A stretch of DNA of 48,293 bases, from positions 1-48,293 of the forward strand of contig NZ_CAKMLL010000002.1 of the NCBI RefSeq assembly GCF_927797785.1, in the 5' to 3' direction. The DNA is from Candidatus Nitrotoga sp. BS. Lineage in GTDB: Bacteria; Pseudomonadota; Gammaproteobacteria; Burkholderiales; Gallionellaceae. Made by a program: the position numbers and the translations under genes. This document shows positions 18,478 through 26,086 of this stretch, piece after piece (the first letter of the stretch is position 1; every line of letters starts with the position of its first letter). The notes below the pieces were generated by a model that saw only the letters and a program-made list of their open reading frames with translations, was not told the DNA's origin and did no database searches.

Positions 18478-19854
18478 ATGCAAAACATACCTAAGGAAAT
18501 TTTCAAGGCCTATGATATTCGTGGCATTGTCGGTAAATCACTGACCCAGGAAATTATTGAGATTATTGGCCATGCCATCGGTTCAGAAGCCACAGCACGC
18601 GGTCAGCACACGATTGCCATTGGCCGCGACGGTCGTCTATCTGGCGTGGAATTTGCCGCCGCTTTGGCACGAGGCATACAGAAGAGCGGCATCAACGTCA
18701 TTGATGTTGGGCGTGTGGCCACTCCCATGGTGTATTTTTCAGCTTATCATCTGGAAACGCATTCCGCAGTGATGATTACCGGTAGCCACAACCCCCCTGA
18801 TTACAATGGACTGAAAATGGTACTGGGAGGCGAGACGCTTTCCGGTGATGCCATACAAGCGTTACGCACACGTATCGAGCAAAATAATCTCAGCCATGGT
18901 GCGGGTGTTTATTCGCAATACGATATAAGCCCCGTATACATTGCACGCATCGTTTCCGACATCAAATTGGAACGACCCATGAATATTACGGTCGATTGCG
19001 GCAATGGTGTCGCTGGAGATTTTGCCGCCAATTTGTATCGCCAGTTGGGCTGCACAGTCACGGAACTGTTTTGTGAAGTGGATGGCAACTTCCCTAATCA
19101 TCATCCTGATCCTTCACAACCGGAAAATCTGCAAGACCTGATCCATGCACTCGCCAGTAATGATAGTGAACTGGGTTTGGCCTTCGACGGCGATGGCGAC
19201 CGCTTGGGTGTAGTCACTAAAAATGGCAATATCATTTTTCCAGACAGGCAGTTAATGCTTTTCGCTGCCGATGTGCTGGCACGCAATCCTGGTGCAGAAA
19301 TAATTTTTGACGTTAAATCCACGCGAAAGTTGTTTGGCTGGATCACACAACATGGTGGTAAACCCATACTCTGGAAAACCGGCCATTCCTTCATCAAGTC
19401 AAAAATGAAGGAATGCGGCGCATTGCTGGCCGGCGAAATGAGTGGCCATGTATTCTTCAAGGAACGATGGTATGGCTTCGATGACGGATTGTATGCGGGG
19501 GCCCGTTTGCTTGAATGCTTGAGCAAACAGACAGATGCAAATAGCACGCTGAATGATCTGCCCAATTCAATAAACACACCGGAACTGCAAATTAAGCTAA
19601 AGGAGGGTGAGAACTACGCTCTGATTACCCAACTGCAGAAAGATGCCAAATTTACCAATGTAAAAGACATTATCACCATAGACGGTCTGCGTGTGGAATA
19701 TGCCGACGGCTTTGGCTTAATACGATCCAGTAATACAACGCCAGTGGTCGTATTACGCTTTGAAGCAGATAATGAGGAAGCTTTAATCAGAATTCAACAA
19801 GACTTTCGCCACGTACTGCTGAATGCCAATCCAAGTTTACAGCTACCATTCTGA
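18478..19854 (+). CDS. Phosphomannomutase / phosphoglucomutase
   Basis: A 458-residue alpha-D-phosphohexomutase of the AlgC/ManB type that interconverts 1- and 6-phosphates of mannose or glucose for polysaccharide and LPS precursors. The start at 18478 is preferred because a GGAG site precedes it and the family begins KEIFKAYDIRGIVG. The active-site phosphoserine loop is MITGSHNPPDYNGLK, the metal loop DGDGDRLG, and the sugar-binding loop GEMSGHVFF. It lies downstream of the ilvE pair, separated by a set of hairpins, and marks the left border of the accessory region. Confidence 0.92.
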   Translation: MQNIPKEIFKAYDIRGIVGKSLTQEIIEIIGHAIGSEATARGQHTIAIGRDGRLSGVEFAAALARGIQKSGINVIDVGRVATPMVYFSAYHLETHSAVMITGSHNPPDYNGLKMVLGGETLSGDAIQALRTRIEQNNLSHGAGVYSQYDISPVYIARIVSDIKLERPMNITVDCGNGVAGDFAANLYRQLGCTVTELFCEVDGNFPNHHPDPSQPENLQDLIHALASNDSELGLAFDGDGDRLGVVTKNGNIIFPDRQLMLFAADVLARNPGAEIIFDVKSTRKLFGWITQHGGKPILWKTGHSFIKSKMKECGALLAGEMSGHVFFKERWYGFDDGLYAGARLLECLSKQTDANSTLNDLPNSINTPELQIKLKEGENYALITQLQKDAKFTNVKDIITIDGLRVEYADGFGLIRSSNTTPVVVLRFEADNEEALIRIQQDFRHVLLNANPSLQLPF

Positions 19855-19972
19855 TCTGAATGATTGGATGTCCTTTCTCAAAAATAATGGGCACCACAAA
19901 AGTCAAACTAAGTGTTGGACAAAGCCGCTACATGGAGAAACGCTATTTGTACTATCTGCGCCCACAATTAAA

Positions 19973-20010
19973 GGGCGCCTCTAAAAATTCAAGTTTCTAG
20001 CGAGTAAAAA
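19973..20010. repeat. Partial copy of repeat family 1
   Basis: The sequence starts GGGCGCCTCTAAAAATTCAA, then GTTTCTAG, and resumes at CGAGTAAAAA after loss of about 13 bases present in the copies at 2842 and 48243. No right-hand terminal repeat is seen. It is a decayed or truncated copy, 65 bases upstream of the reverse transcriptase gene. It occupies part of the 221-base gap 19855-20075, which otherwise holds only a short open frame ending in this repeat. Confidence 0.7.
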
Positions 20011-20030
20011 AGCAGCGCTTGGAAAAGATG

Positions 20031-20061
20031 TATAACAACCCAGAACCAAGCAAATGTTATA
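20031..20061 (+). promoter_or_regulatory. Inverted repeat in the leader of the RT gene
   Basis: TATAACA (20031-20037) is perfectly complementary to TGTTATA (20055-20061) with 17 bases between. The pair ends 14 bases before the RT start codon, just ahead of its AAAGGG ribosome-binding site. It could be an operator for an unseen repressor or an mRNA hairpin that controls translation. Confidence 0.4.
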
Positions 20062-20075
20062 GCTAAAGGGAAAAA

Positions 20076-21719
20076 ATGCCCGAAGTTACACGTGATCATT
20101 TCCTGCGAGCAGCTGCTGACATCAGCGCACATGGCGACAACGACACACTTCCGTTTGATATTGACACACAGTTTACTTCGTATAAGCAGTTTGAGCTTGC
20201 AAGCCTAGCGTTTGCTTTCTTCGAGCAGTTGCAAAATGATAATGAACAAAATAGCGCACGAAAAATATCCGCACTTAGTGTGTTTAGCGAACGTCTTCTA
20301 GCACCAACTGGGCCGACAGGCTTTCGCGTTGTAACCAAGATTCATCCATTCTGGAACATTTACTTCAACGGCCTCGGTATAGCAATTGCTGAAGCATTAG
20401 AAAGTAACCGTGATGGTCGTGCTCATTCATACCGCCTCCTGCTCAACGGCGGTAACGAACTGTTCGATAGAACATCCTCGTGGAAAGTATTCCGTGAAAA
20501 AACTGTTACCGATGCCAATGCATCCAGTGATGGAACAATCATAGTTCAAACCGATATTTCAAGTTTCTACGAACACATTTCACATCACCATATTGAGAAC
20601 TTAATAGACGACTTGTTTCCTGACAATGGACGTATTGGCAATCAGGTGAATGCCCTCCTTAGTAAGTTCTCATCTGGCAGGTCATTTGGCCTTCCAGTCG
20701 GAGGACAGTGCTCCCGAATTCTTGCGGAGCTATTCCTCAATTTGGTTGATCATCGAATGACGGGAGCTAGAATTCGATGGCACAGGTATGTCGATGACTA
20801 TGTACTTATAGCAAGCTCTCATGCGGATGCTTACAAAGCACTTGCTTTTCTTTCGCACACGCTTGCTGATTATGGACTTACGTTGAACAAGACAAAGACT
20901 GTAATGCTTACAGCCAAGCATTACTCGGACTATGTAACGGCTCAACTTGGCGGCAATGATGATGAAGCAGGAAAGCTTAGAGAGATTGACCTGCGCTTTG
21001 ATCCTTACTCAGATACATCAGTCGAAGATTACGAATCACTGAAGCAAACCGTCGAAAGCCTTCAAGTTCATAGACTTCTAAATCGAGAGTTGGAGAAAGC
21101 CATCCCCGATACTTTCTTAGTGACGCAGATTGGGAGAACTCTAAGGTTACAGGAGCCTAATATAGCAATTCAACTAGCGTCCGCGCTCCTCAGTCAAGGA
21201 AACCTTCACGCTTTCCGGGCATCTTGGTCAGCCATCATGCGAGGAATTGCAAATCTTCGCTCTTCTGAAGAACACAGCAACATCTTTGCCGAACTCGATC
21301 AACTTTTAGACCTTATCCCAGAGCATTCCGCACATCTATTGCAGGCAGAAGCAGGTCTTCTTCATTATCTCCGAACGCTGAGGTTCGCGAGGACAACTCA
21401 ACGCACAGCCTTCGCCCATAATGTTTACAGTAATACTCGTTCAGATACAGTCAGGAGGTCTTGCATTGATTGTTGGCGGCAGTGGAAAGACAGGGATGCT
21501 TTCACCTTCCTTCGAAATAGATGGAACGAACTTAGCGCAGAGTGCCAACGCATTGTGTGGCTTTCGGCATCGGTGTTTGGTGATCAAGGTGATGGGTTTA
21601 AGCGGCAAATTAAACCAAGCCTAGGTCAATCATGGAGGCTTGGGATTGAGTGCCAAGGTGTCACTAGTTATGCCACTATTTATCAGGAGTGGTGCGATGA
21701 CGCACAATCCTGTGAATGA
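20076..21719 (+). CDS. Defence-type reverse transcriptase with helical C-terminal region
   Basis: A 547-residue reverse transcriptase. RT motifs are in order: motif A QTDISSFYEHI with Asp160, motif B GLPVGGQCSR (205-214), motif C YVDD (238-241) and motif D GLTLNKTKT (267-275). Motif B reads LPVGG rather than the LPQG common in group II intron RTs, and there is no maturase (X) domain or HNH domain. After about residue 330 comes a roughly 200-residue helical stretch (for example AIQLASALLSQGN and LLQAEAGLLHYLRTLRF), comparable to the helical repeats following the RT core in AbiA, AbiK and Abi-P2-like and other unknown-group antiviral RTs. Some 150 residues precede motif A. It overlaps the next gene by 23 bases. 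It is clearly not a retron or intron RT; the subfamily cannot be named here. Confidence 0.85.
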   Translation: MPEVTRDHFLRAAADISAHGDNDTLPFDIDTQFTSYKQFELASLAFAFFEQLQNDNEQNSARKISALSVFSERLLAPTGPTGFRVVTKIHPFWNIYFNGLGIAIAEALESNRDGRAHSYRLLLNGGNELFDRTSSWKVFREKTVTDANASSDGTIIVQTDISSFYEHISHHHIENLIDDLFPDNGRIGNQVNALLSKFSSGRSFGLPVGGQCSRILAELFLNLVDHRMTGARIRWHRYVDDYVLIASSHADAYKALAFLSHTLADYGLTLNKTKTVMLTAKHYSDYVTAQLGGNDDEAGKLREIDLRFDPYSDTSVEDYESLKQTVESLQVHRLLNRELEKAIPDTFLVTQIGRTLRLQEPNIAIQLASALLSQGNLHAFRASWSAIMRGIANLRSSEEHSNIFAELDQLLDLIPEHSAHLLQAEAGLLHYLRTLRFARTTQRTAFAHNVYSNTRSDTVRRSCIDCWRQWKDRDAFTFLRNRWNELSAECQRIVWLSASVFGDQGDGFKRQIKPSLGQSWRLGIECQGVTSYATIYQEWCDDAQSCE

Positions 21720-22431
21720 CCCAAGAACAGTCGCCCGCAACATTCCCGGCGTTTTTGACTCATTATTTCCTCAGTTAACTCCCAGTATCGTCGCTCATTT
21801 TAACCGAACAGCGCAGGTTTCACTGTGCGCGCCTATCCCTATTAAGATGGTGCAGGAGAGTAAGCTTCTTAAAGCCATGCTCTTTGAACTTGGTTTCACT
21901 GTTGGTGAAAAGCAGCTCGCGGGAAATAAATTTGACTGGGATGATTGCTTGCGGATTGCTATCGCTCGGCAGAAACGTTATTTCGATGCACAAGTACCGA
22001 GTGAGCTTACCAAGCTTGACAAACAGGTAGCCGAAATGACTGGCAATAATATTGCAACAATGATTAAGGAATTGGCCGCAGAACGTAAACATCCTATAAG
22101 GTCAGCACCTGCTGTTTCGGGTTTTCAATGGATTTCTTCAGGGCACGGTGATTTTGCAATCGGCCCAACCCTTATAGAGGTGAAGTGTAGTAGTGGAAAT
22201 TTTTCAGCTCCAGACTATCGGCAGATAGTTATGTATTGGCTACTTAGCTTTTCTGCATCAGTAGAAGACAATCGCGCAGAATGGTCTGAAGGTATTTTGT
22301 TAAATCCACGTTCAGCAAAGTATGTGGCGTTTGAACTTGACGATTTTTTACGTGTAATAAGTGGCGGGCGTACAAAAGTTGAAATTCTTCAGCTTTTCTC
22401 ATCAATGGTTGGAACACGCGATGTTAAATAA
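21697..22431 (+). CDS. Putative PD-(D/E)XK nuclease (RecB/Cas4-like) paired with the RT
   Basis: The start at 21697 is chosen because AGGAG lies 8 bases upstream; the protein has 244 residues and the gene overlaps the RT gene by 23 bases in another frame. The C-terminal half has the three signatures of RecB/Cas4-family nucleases in order: G149-x-x-D152 (SGHGDF), E161-x-K163 (LIEVKCSSG) and Q176-x-x-x-Y180 (QIVMYW). This spacing supports a metal-dependent PD-(D/E)XK active site. No Cas4-type iron-sulfur cysteine cluster is obvious. The N-terminal 135 residues are helical and not recognised; they may contact the RT or nucleic acid. No CRISPR locus is present in the window. Translational coupling implies a joint role, probably antiviral; that function is inference. 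Confidence 0.7.
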   Translation: MTHNPVNDPRTVARNIPGVFDSLFPQLTPSIVAHFNRTAQVSLCAPIPIKMVQESKLLKAMLFELGFTVGEKQLAGNKFDWDDCLRIAIARQKRYFDAQVPSELTKLDKQVAEMTGNNIATMIKELAAERKHPIRSAPAVSGFQWISSGHGDFAIGPTLIEVKCSSGNFSAPDYRQIVMYWLLSFSASVEDNRAEWSEGILLNPRSAKYVAFELDDFLRVISGGRTKVEILQLFSSMVGTRDVK

Positions 22432-22534
22432 GGTAATGAAGATTAAGCTCGTCATCATATGGACCTGCGCATATCTTTTGAGGAATCGTTACCCATGGAT
22501 TCTAAGTATTGGGCAGTCGTGTAAGTCATAGTCA

Positions 22535-22559
22535 ACGCATTCAATGCGTAACGATTTTT
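22535..22559 (+). terminator. Possible terminator after the RT-nuclease pair
   Basis: ACGCAT (22535-22540) and ATGCGT (22544-22549) form a short stem with a 3-base loop, followed by AACGATTTTTA. The stem is only 6 bp, so it is a weak terminator at best. The rest of 22432-22660 contains nothing recognised. Confidence 0.4.
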
Positions 22560-22660
22560 ATCAAAGCGTTTTTTACTCTGATCTCAGGAGAAATATTGAT
22601 TCCTTGAGCGATCAAAAAGATCAAGTTCTCTCCCCGTATCGAAATGGCACATGTGTAACA

Positions 22661-24817
22661 TCAGTGACTTACTAAAGTATCGTCATAAAAAATAACCTCA
22701 CCTGTGGAGATATTATGAGTGCCACCGATAATTCCACATTCACCCTTTTCAATCATTTCTTTTAAAATCGGACTACTTTCCATAATGGCGTGGACTGTTC
22801 GTTTAACATTACCCGTGGAGACTTTTTCTACAAATTCATCATTACTTGAAGTGCGGTTATCGGTGACAGTTGTTTCATCATCAACTGCAGGTTGTAGCTT
22901 ACTTAACAAGGCTGTCAAATTCCCCATTTCTACATGATCGCAAGCCCCTTTTACCGCACCGCATTTAGTATGACCTAAAACCACGATGATTTTAGCGCCG
23001 GCGACTTTGCAACCAAATTCCATGCTGCCCAATATATCTTCATTAATGATATTTCCAGCTATACGCACACTAAAAATATCGCCCAATCCTTGATCAAAAA
23101 TCAACTCTGTAGATGTGCGGGAATCTATGCAGCTCAAAATTACCGCAAACGGATGTTGTCCATCGGAGGTTTCATTAGCCTGTTGCAGCAAGTTACGATT
23201 GACTTTCAAGTTATTGATAAAGCGCTCATTTCCTTCTTTTAATATACTTAATGCCATTCTAGGGCTAATGGCAGACTGTAGTTTTTTGGTTAATGTTTTT
23301 ATTTTTGTTTCAACCGTTACATTTTTTGTTCTAGCATTACTTTCATAATTTTTTATGATCTCAGCAACATCGTAAGCAATGAATTTTGAATAGGTGGCAT
23401 CAATAATCACTTTGGCATTATTAGGGATACTATTTAAAGTATTTAAGATCCCTGCTTTATTGATAAATGACACCTCTTCTGCCAAAACCAGATGATGAAC
23501 TTCTTGTCCGTTTTCTGAGCTAATAATTTTTTTCACAAAATGCGAATTTCGGTAGCTGTGGCGTAATGTAAAGAAAATACCAAAAGCCATACCAATCAAT
23601 ATACCGCCTAATAAATCGGTCGCCAATATGCCGATTACTGTCGCGATAAAAGGCACGAATTGCTCCCACCCTAACTCGTACATTTGTTTAAATAGCGCAG
23701 GTTTAGCTAATTGATAACCGACTATAAGCAAGATTGCCGCTAAACTAGCTAACGGAATTTTGTTCAATAATCCCGCAATGGTAATCGCGCTAATGAGTAA
23801 AAAGATGCCATGAAGTATCGTGGATAGTTTGCTTTTTCCACCAAAGGAAATATTAGCCGAACTACGCACAATCACTTGGGTAACCGGCAAACCGCCAATC
23901 AAGCCAGAAATGATATTACCCAAACCTTGCGCTTTTAATTCTCTATTTGCAGGGGTCACTCTTTTGTCAGGATCCAATTTATCGATTGCTTCAACACATA
24001 ACAGGGTTTCTAAACTGGCGACAATTGCAATAATTAACGCAACTTTCAAAACTTCAACATTGCTAATGGCCGAGAAATCAGGGAAGGTAAACTGATTAAT
24101 AAATCCGGACAAGTTATCAGGCACGGGAAGTCTCACGACTTGATCAGCTGCCAAACTAAAATTCAATAATCCATTTTGATAAGCCATGTTCATGAAAATG
24201 CCTAACACCACGACGACTATAGGCCCTTGAATAAATTGAAATATCTTATTTTTTTTGATTAAAACCGTATCCCATAAGATAAGAATAACCAAGGACAATG
24301 CTGCAATTAATAACGCGCCAGGGGAAAATGCATTTATAGCACTGACAATTGATGTAAAGGTGTTTTCTCCACTGACTTGCAAAAAAGCATCAGCTCCTAC
24401 AGCATCTTTGCCATAACCTAATGCGTGCGGGATTTGCTTTAGAATAATCAATAAGCCAATGCCTGTTAACATGCCTTTAATCACCGAAGAAGGAAAAAAA
24501 TAGACAATAAAACCCGCTTTAGCAAAACCCATAATAAGCTGGATAATTCCGGCTAAAACCACCGCTAATATAAAGACTGGCCACGAGCCAAGAGTCGCAA
24601 TACCTGAAAGCACAATCACAGCCAAACCAGCGGCGGGACCACTAACGCCATGAGACGAGCCACTGGCAATACCGACCACGATACCACCAACGAAGCCAGC
24701 AATAATTCCCGAGAATAAAGGCGCACCCGATGCCAAAGCAATTCCAAGGCACAAAGGAAGAGTCAACAAAAACACAACAATACTGGCAGGCAAGTCGTTT
24801 CTAATGTCTTTAAACAT
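22661..24817 (-). CDS. SulP anion transporter-STAS-beta-carbonic anhydrase fusion
   Basis: A 718-residue fusion. Residues 1-420 form the SulP membrane domain (SGSSHGVSGPAAGLAVIVLS at about 52-71). About 430-500 is a STAS-like domain (VIIDATYSKFIAYDVAEI). About 515-718 is a beta-class carbonic anhydrase with zinc ligands Cys563, His616 and Cys619 and the dyad Asp565/Arg567 (CIDSR, HTKCG). Such fusions are thought to take up bicarbonate and couple it to CO2 hydration; this is established for related SulP carriers and inferred here. Base composition is clearly richer in A/T than the neighbouring core genes, suggesting acquisition from another lineage. A GGAG site precedes the start. A TetR gene is divergent. 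Confidence 0.9.
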   Translation of the reverse strand: MFKDIRNDLPASIVVFLLTLPLCLGIALASGAPLFSGIIAGFVGGIVVGIASGSSHGVSGPAAGLAVIVLSGIATLGSWPVFILAVVLAGIIQLIMGFAKAGFIVYFFPSSVIKGMLTGIGLLIILKQIPHALGYGKDAVGADAFLQVSGENTFTSIVSAINAFSPGALLIAALSLVILILWDTVLIKKNKIFQFIQGPIVVVVLGIFMNMAYQNGLLNFSLAADQVVRLPVPDNLSGFINQFTFPDFSAISNVEVLKVALIIAIVASLETLLCVEAIDKLDPDKRVTPANRELKAQGLGNIISGLIGGLPVTQVIVRSSANISFGGKSKLSTILHGIFLLISAITIAGLLNKIPLASLAAILLIVGYQLAKPALFKQMYELGWEQFVPFIATVIGILATDLLGGILIGMAFGIFFTLRHSYRNSHFVKKIISSENGQEVHHLVLAEEVSFINKAGILNTLNSIPNNAKVIIDATYSKFIAYDVAEIIKNYESNARTKNVTVETKIKTLTKKLQSAISPRMALSILKEGNERFINNLKVNRNLLQQANETSDGQHPFAVILSCIDSRTSTELIFDQGLGDIFSVRIAGNIINEDILGSMEFGCKVAGAKIIVVLGHTKCGAVKGACDHVEMGNLTALLSKLQPAVDDETTVTDNRTSSNDEFVEKVSTGNVKRTVHAIMESSPILKEMIEKGECGIIGGTHNISTGEVIFYDDTLVSH

Positions 24818-24877
24818 TGTTTACTTCTCCAAACAGTTGGTTTAGGATCATGTGGAATAGCAACGCTATATGATTAA

Positions 24878-24892
24878 GATAGTAATGCTATC
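24878..24892. promoter_or_regulatory. Candidate operator between the SulP-CA and TetR genes
   Basis: GATAG and CTATC are inverted around a 5-base centre, about 60 bases upstream of the SulP-CA start. The location suits a TetR binding site, but the match is short. The wider 24818-25203 gap also holds a family 2 repeat element. Confidence 0.25.
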
Positions 24893-24972
24893 ATTATAAG
24901 CTAGTAAAGCGATTATTTTTTTCAAAAATTTGCTGAACAGCTCTGTCAAGACAATCAAAAAATTAAAGCTTC

Positions 24973-25179
24973 TAACAGTCTATCAGGCTTAAAGAATCGT
25001 AGCGGGAATTGAACTGAACGAGAATATATTTTGCAAGCTTTCACCTTATGGCGGAATGTCTGCTTACCCCCACTTGACGTTTTTGCAGAGTAATAGTTGT
25101 TCTATTGCCCAAAAAAAACGAAAAAGTCACCGCTCAGCTGAATTTTCTGCCGATTGCATTAAAGTCCGACAGGTTGTTA
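24973..25179. repeat. Short inverted-repeat element, family 2 (copy B, inverted)
   Basis: A 207-bp element, opposite in orientation to copy A at 16867-17069. The reverse complement of its right end reads TAACAACCTGTCGGACTTTA; the left end reads TAACAGTCTATCAGGCTTAA. The reverse-complemented interior contains TTGGGCAATAGAACAACTAT and AAGGTGAAAGCTTGCAAAAT, near-identical to copy A. It lies in the divergent promoter region between SulP-CA and TetR and ends about 24 bases before the TetR start, so it may affect that promoter. Confidence 0.75.
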
Positions 25180-25203
25180 AAACAAGCATAATTAGGTAGC
25201 GCA

Positions 25204-25881
25204 ATGGAAATTCAATTACACGTTAATATGAATGAGAAATTATTTCTCAGAAACCCAGAGCAATCGGAACTGGGTAGAAAAATCATCTTGCACAGCATTC
25301 AATTAATCCATAAAAATGGCTTTGAAGTCTTTACGTTTAAAAAGCTGGCAAAGGAAATGGGCTCTACTGAGGCCGGTATTTATCGGTATTTCGAGAATAA
25401 GCACAAGGTATTAATTTATTTGACAGCTTGGTATTGGAGTTGGCTTGAATATCAGGTTAGTTTCCAGACCAACAATATTAAAGATTCGATAGTTAAACTT
25501 AAAGTAGTTATCAAGTTACTCGCTGGCACTGTCGAGGATGATATCAGAACTGCCCATATTGATGAGCGTTGCCTGCATCAGATTATTATTACTGAAAGCT
25601 CAAAAACCTATTTAACCAAAAATGTATCCCAAGATAATAAAGATCAGCTATTTAAACCTTATAAAGACCTTTGCGCCGTCATCGGAAATATAATTATTGA
25701 GTGTAATCCGAATTACAAATACCCGAAATCATTAGCCTCTACGATCATTGAAGTGGCACATTTGCAGAACTTCTTTATGAATAATCTACCGTCATTAACT
25801 GATTTCGGCTCTCATAAAGATGAATTAGAAATTGTTTCATTTCTGGAAGATTTAGTGTTTTCCAGTATTAGTAAAGCTTAG
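25204..25881 (+). CDS. TetR/AcrR-family transcriptional regulator
   Basis: A 225-residue protein with an N-terminal TetR helix-turn-helix. Residues 44-66 read FTFKKLAKEMGSTEAGIYRYF and lead into ENKHKVL. The rest is an all-helical ligand-binding domain with no recognised ligand signature. It is divergent from the SulP-carbonic anhydrase gene and has a similar A/T-rich character, so the two probably arrived together, with this protein as the local regulator (inference). A start at the second methionine (residue 9) is also possible. The gap 25882-26086 contains nothing recognised. Confidence 0.85.
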   Translation: MEIQLHVNMNEKLFLRNPEQSELGRKIILHSIQLIHKNGFEVFTFKKLAKEMGSTEAGIYRYFENKHKVLIYLTAWYWSWLEYQVSFQTNNIKDSIVKLKVVIKLLAGTVEDDIRTAHIDERCLHQIIITESSKTYLTKNVSQDNKDQLFKPYKDLCAVIGNIIIECNPNYKYPKSLASTIIEVAHLQNFFMNNLPSLTDFGSHKDELEIVSFLEDLVFSSISKA

Positions 25882-26086
25882 AATAACTGCTGAATATTAA
25901 ACTTAATTATTTGAATGGCATGAGACACCTCACACGCTTGAGAAAATTTTGCCGCCGTATTACCTTGATAATCTGTCAGCTTCGAATTCGGTGACGCCCG
26001 CCCCTTGAGTTGAGCAAGAGGCTCTACAAGCAGTACATGCCCCGACACGCTTAACACGACTGCCAGACCGCTCTATTGCGAGCAAC

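Noticed and set aside
19862-19999. Short plus-strand frame reading YMEKRYLYYLRPQLK, faintly like a PF10127 nucleotidyltransferase
   Set aside because: Only about 15 residues look similar and the rest is repeat sequence; too short to support as a gene or remnant.
20076-21719. Retron or CRISPR-associated RT interpretation
   Set aside because: No msr/msd-like RNA with the conserved inverted ends is seen, the protein is too long with a helical tail, and no CRISPR array or cas1 is present in the window.
25981-26040. TTCGAATTCGGTGACGCC resembling a tRNA T-arm
   Set aside because: No matching acceptor, anticodon or D arms could be built around it.
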